From contig JAGPDJ010000119.1 of NCBI GenBank assembly GCA_018057635.1, positions 1 through 7,200 of the forward strand: 7,200 bases of DNA, in the 5' to 3' direction. This document shows, piece after piece, positions 6,811 through 7,200 of the stretch. Position numbers and translations under genes: made by a program. How positions within the stretch are numbered: the first letter of the stretch is position 1; the number at the start of each line of letters is the position of its first letter. Origin of the DNA: Ferruginibacter sp. (GTDB lineage Bacteria; Bacteroidota; Bacteroidia; Chitinophagales; Chitinophagaceae). Under the pieces are notes generated by a model. That model did no database searches. It had not been told where the DNA came from and was given only the letters and a program-made list of their open reading frames with translations.

Positions 6811-7200
6811 TTAGAATATTAAAGGGAGTATAAAAAATGTCATGACCAATCCACCAATAAAAAAGCCTATAACGGCAACCAATGATGGCAGTTGAAGGTT
6901 AGACAAACCACTGATAGCATGCCCGGAAGTGCATCCGCCTGCGTAACGTGAACCAAAGCCAACCAGGATTCCCCCGGTAGCAAGTATGGCAAAGCCTTTT
7001 AATGTAAACACTGCTTCCCAACTGAAAAGTTCTGTTGGTTGTAATGAGGTTGGAGCTGAAAAACCAAGTTTTCTGAGGTCTTCAATGGTTGATGCTGAAA
7101 TCTGAACAGCTGGATCTGCAGGTGACATAAACTGGTATGCAATAAAACCACCAATGATTGCACCAACCAGGAATACCAGGTTCCATATTTGTGTCTTCCA
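6811..7200 (-). CDS. YeeE/YedE family sulfur-compound transporter, half-size unit A (5' end cut off by window)
   Basis: An inner-membrane protein of the YeeE/YedE (TsuA-like) family, which moves thiosulfate or other sulfur compounds across the inner membrane. The frame stays open to the window edge: 24 codons (starting W-K-T-Q-I-W) precede the first Met at 7128, and they form a hydrophobic segment, so 7128 is not the true start. In the 129 visible residues I see hydrophobic segments near 6-23, 69-88 and 102-128. The family signature GFGSRYAGGCTSGH lies at about 81-94, with the conserved Cys at visible residue 90 (codon 6931-6933). In the characterised thiosulfate importer TsuA such conserved cysteines line the transport path. 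Family members of this half-size type are about 180-190 residues, so perhaps 50-60 are missing. It is followed after 3 bases by the partner half. The substrate here is inferred from the neighbours. Confidence 0.88.
   Translation of the reverse strand, partial: WKTQIWNLVFLVGAIIGGFIAYQFMSPADPAVQISASTIEDLRKLGFSAPTSLQPTELFSWEAVFTLKGFAILATGGILVGFGSRYAGGCTSGHAISGLSNLQLPSLVAVIGFFIGGLVMTFFILPLIF

Noticed and set aside
7126..7128. Start codon of YedE unit A at 7128
   Set aside because: The frame stays open upstream and encodes another hydrophobic segment, so this Met is internal and the gene continues past the window edge.

Overview
The window looks like chromosome from a Bacteroidota species. I lean towards Chitinophagaceae or a relative, but that is inference from style only: AT-rich DNA, AAA/ATT-rich gaps, almost no Shine-Dalgarno sequences, and Bacteroidota-like protein variants. 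All eight genes I can support lie on the minus strand, so the locus reads from right (7200) to left (1).

Region 985-7200 is one tightly packed gene run that looks like a sulfur-oxidation operon. In transcription order it holds: two half-size YeeE/YedE membrane transporters (the first cut by the window edge), a membrane-anchored diheme cytochrome c resembling thiosulfate dehydrogenase TsdA, a Tat-exported SoxB-like two-metal hydrolase, an exported DsrE-family protein, an OprD-like outer-membrane porin, and a Crp/Fnr-type regulator. The gaps are 3, 17, 12, 62, 37 and 4 bases. The likely joint role is uptake and periplasmic oxidation (or interconversion) of thiosulfate/tetrathionate. The porin would admit solute through the outer membrane, the cytochrome and SoxB-like enzyme would act in the periplasm, the DsrE protein would handle or bind sulfur there, YedE proteins would move sulfur compounds across the inner membrane, and the regulator would sense the state of the pathway. 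SoxYZ, SoxAX and SoxCD are not in this window; they may lie beyond 7200 or be absent.

Region 833-984 is a 152-base gap with a 9-base direct repeat at exactly 20-base spacing, a perfect 15-base palindrome, a perfect 11-base palindrome and a possible terminator hairpin or promoter. Downstream of it, 116-832 encodes a LOG-family nucleotide phosphoribohydrolase that is probably a separate transcription unit. Bases 1-115 hold no gene I can support.

I found no tRNA, rRNA, CRISPR array, insertion sequence or frameshifted gene. The most interesting points are the unusual combination of a TsdA-like cytochrome with a divergent SoxB, the altered metal-site motifs of the SoxB-like protein, the Asn-Met pair at heme 2 of the cytochrome, and the cysteine cluster in the regulator.
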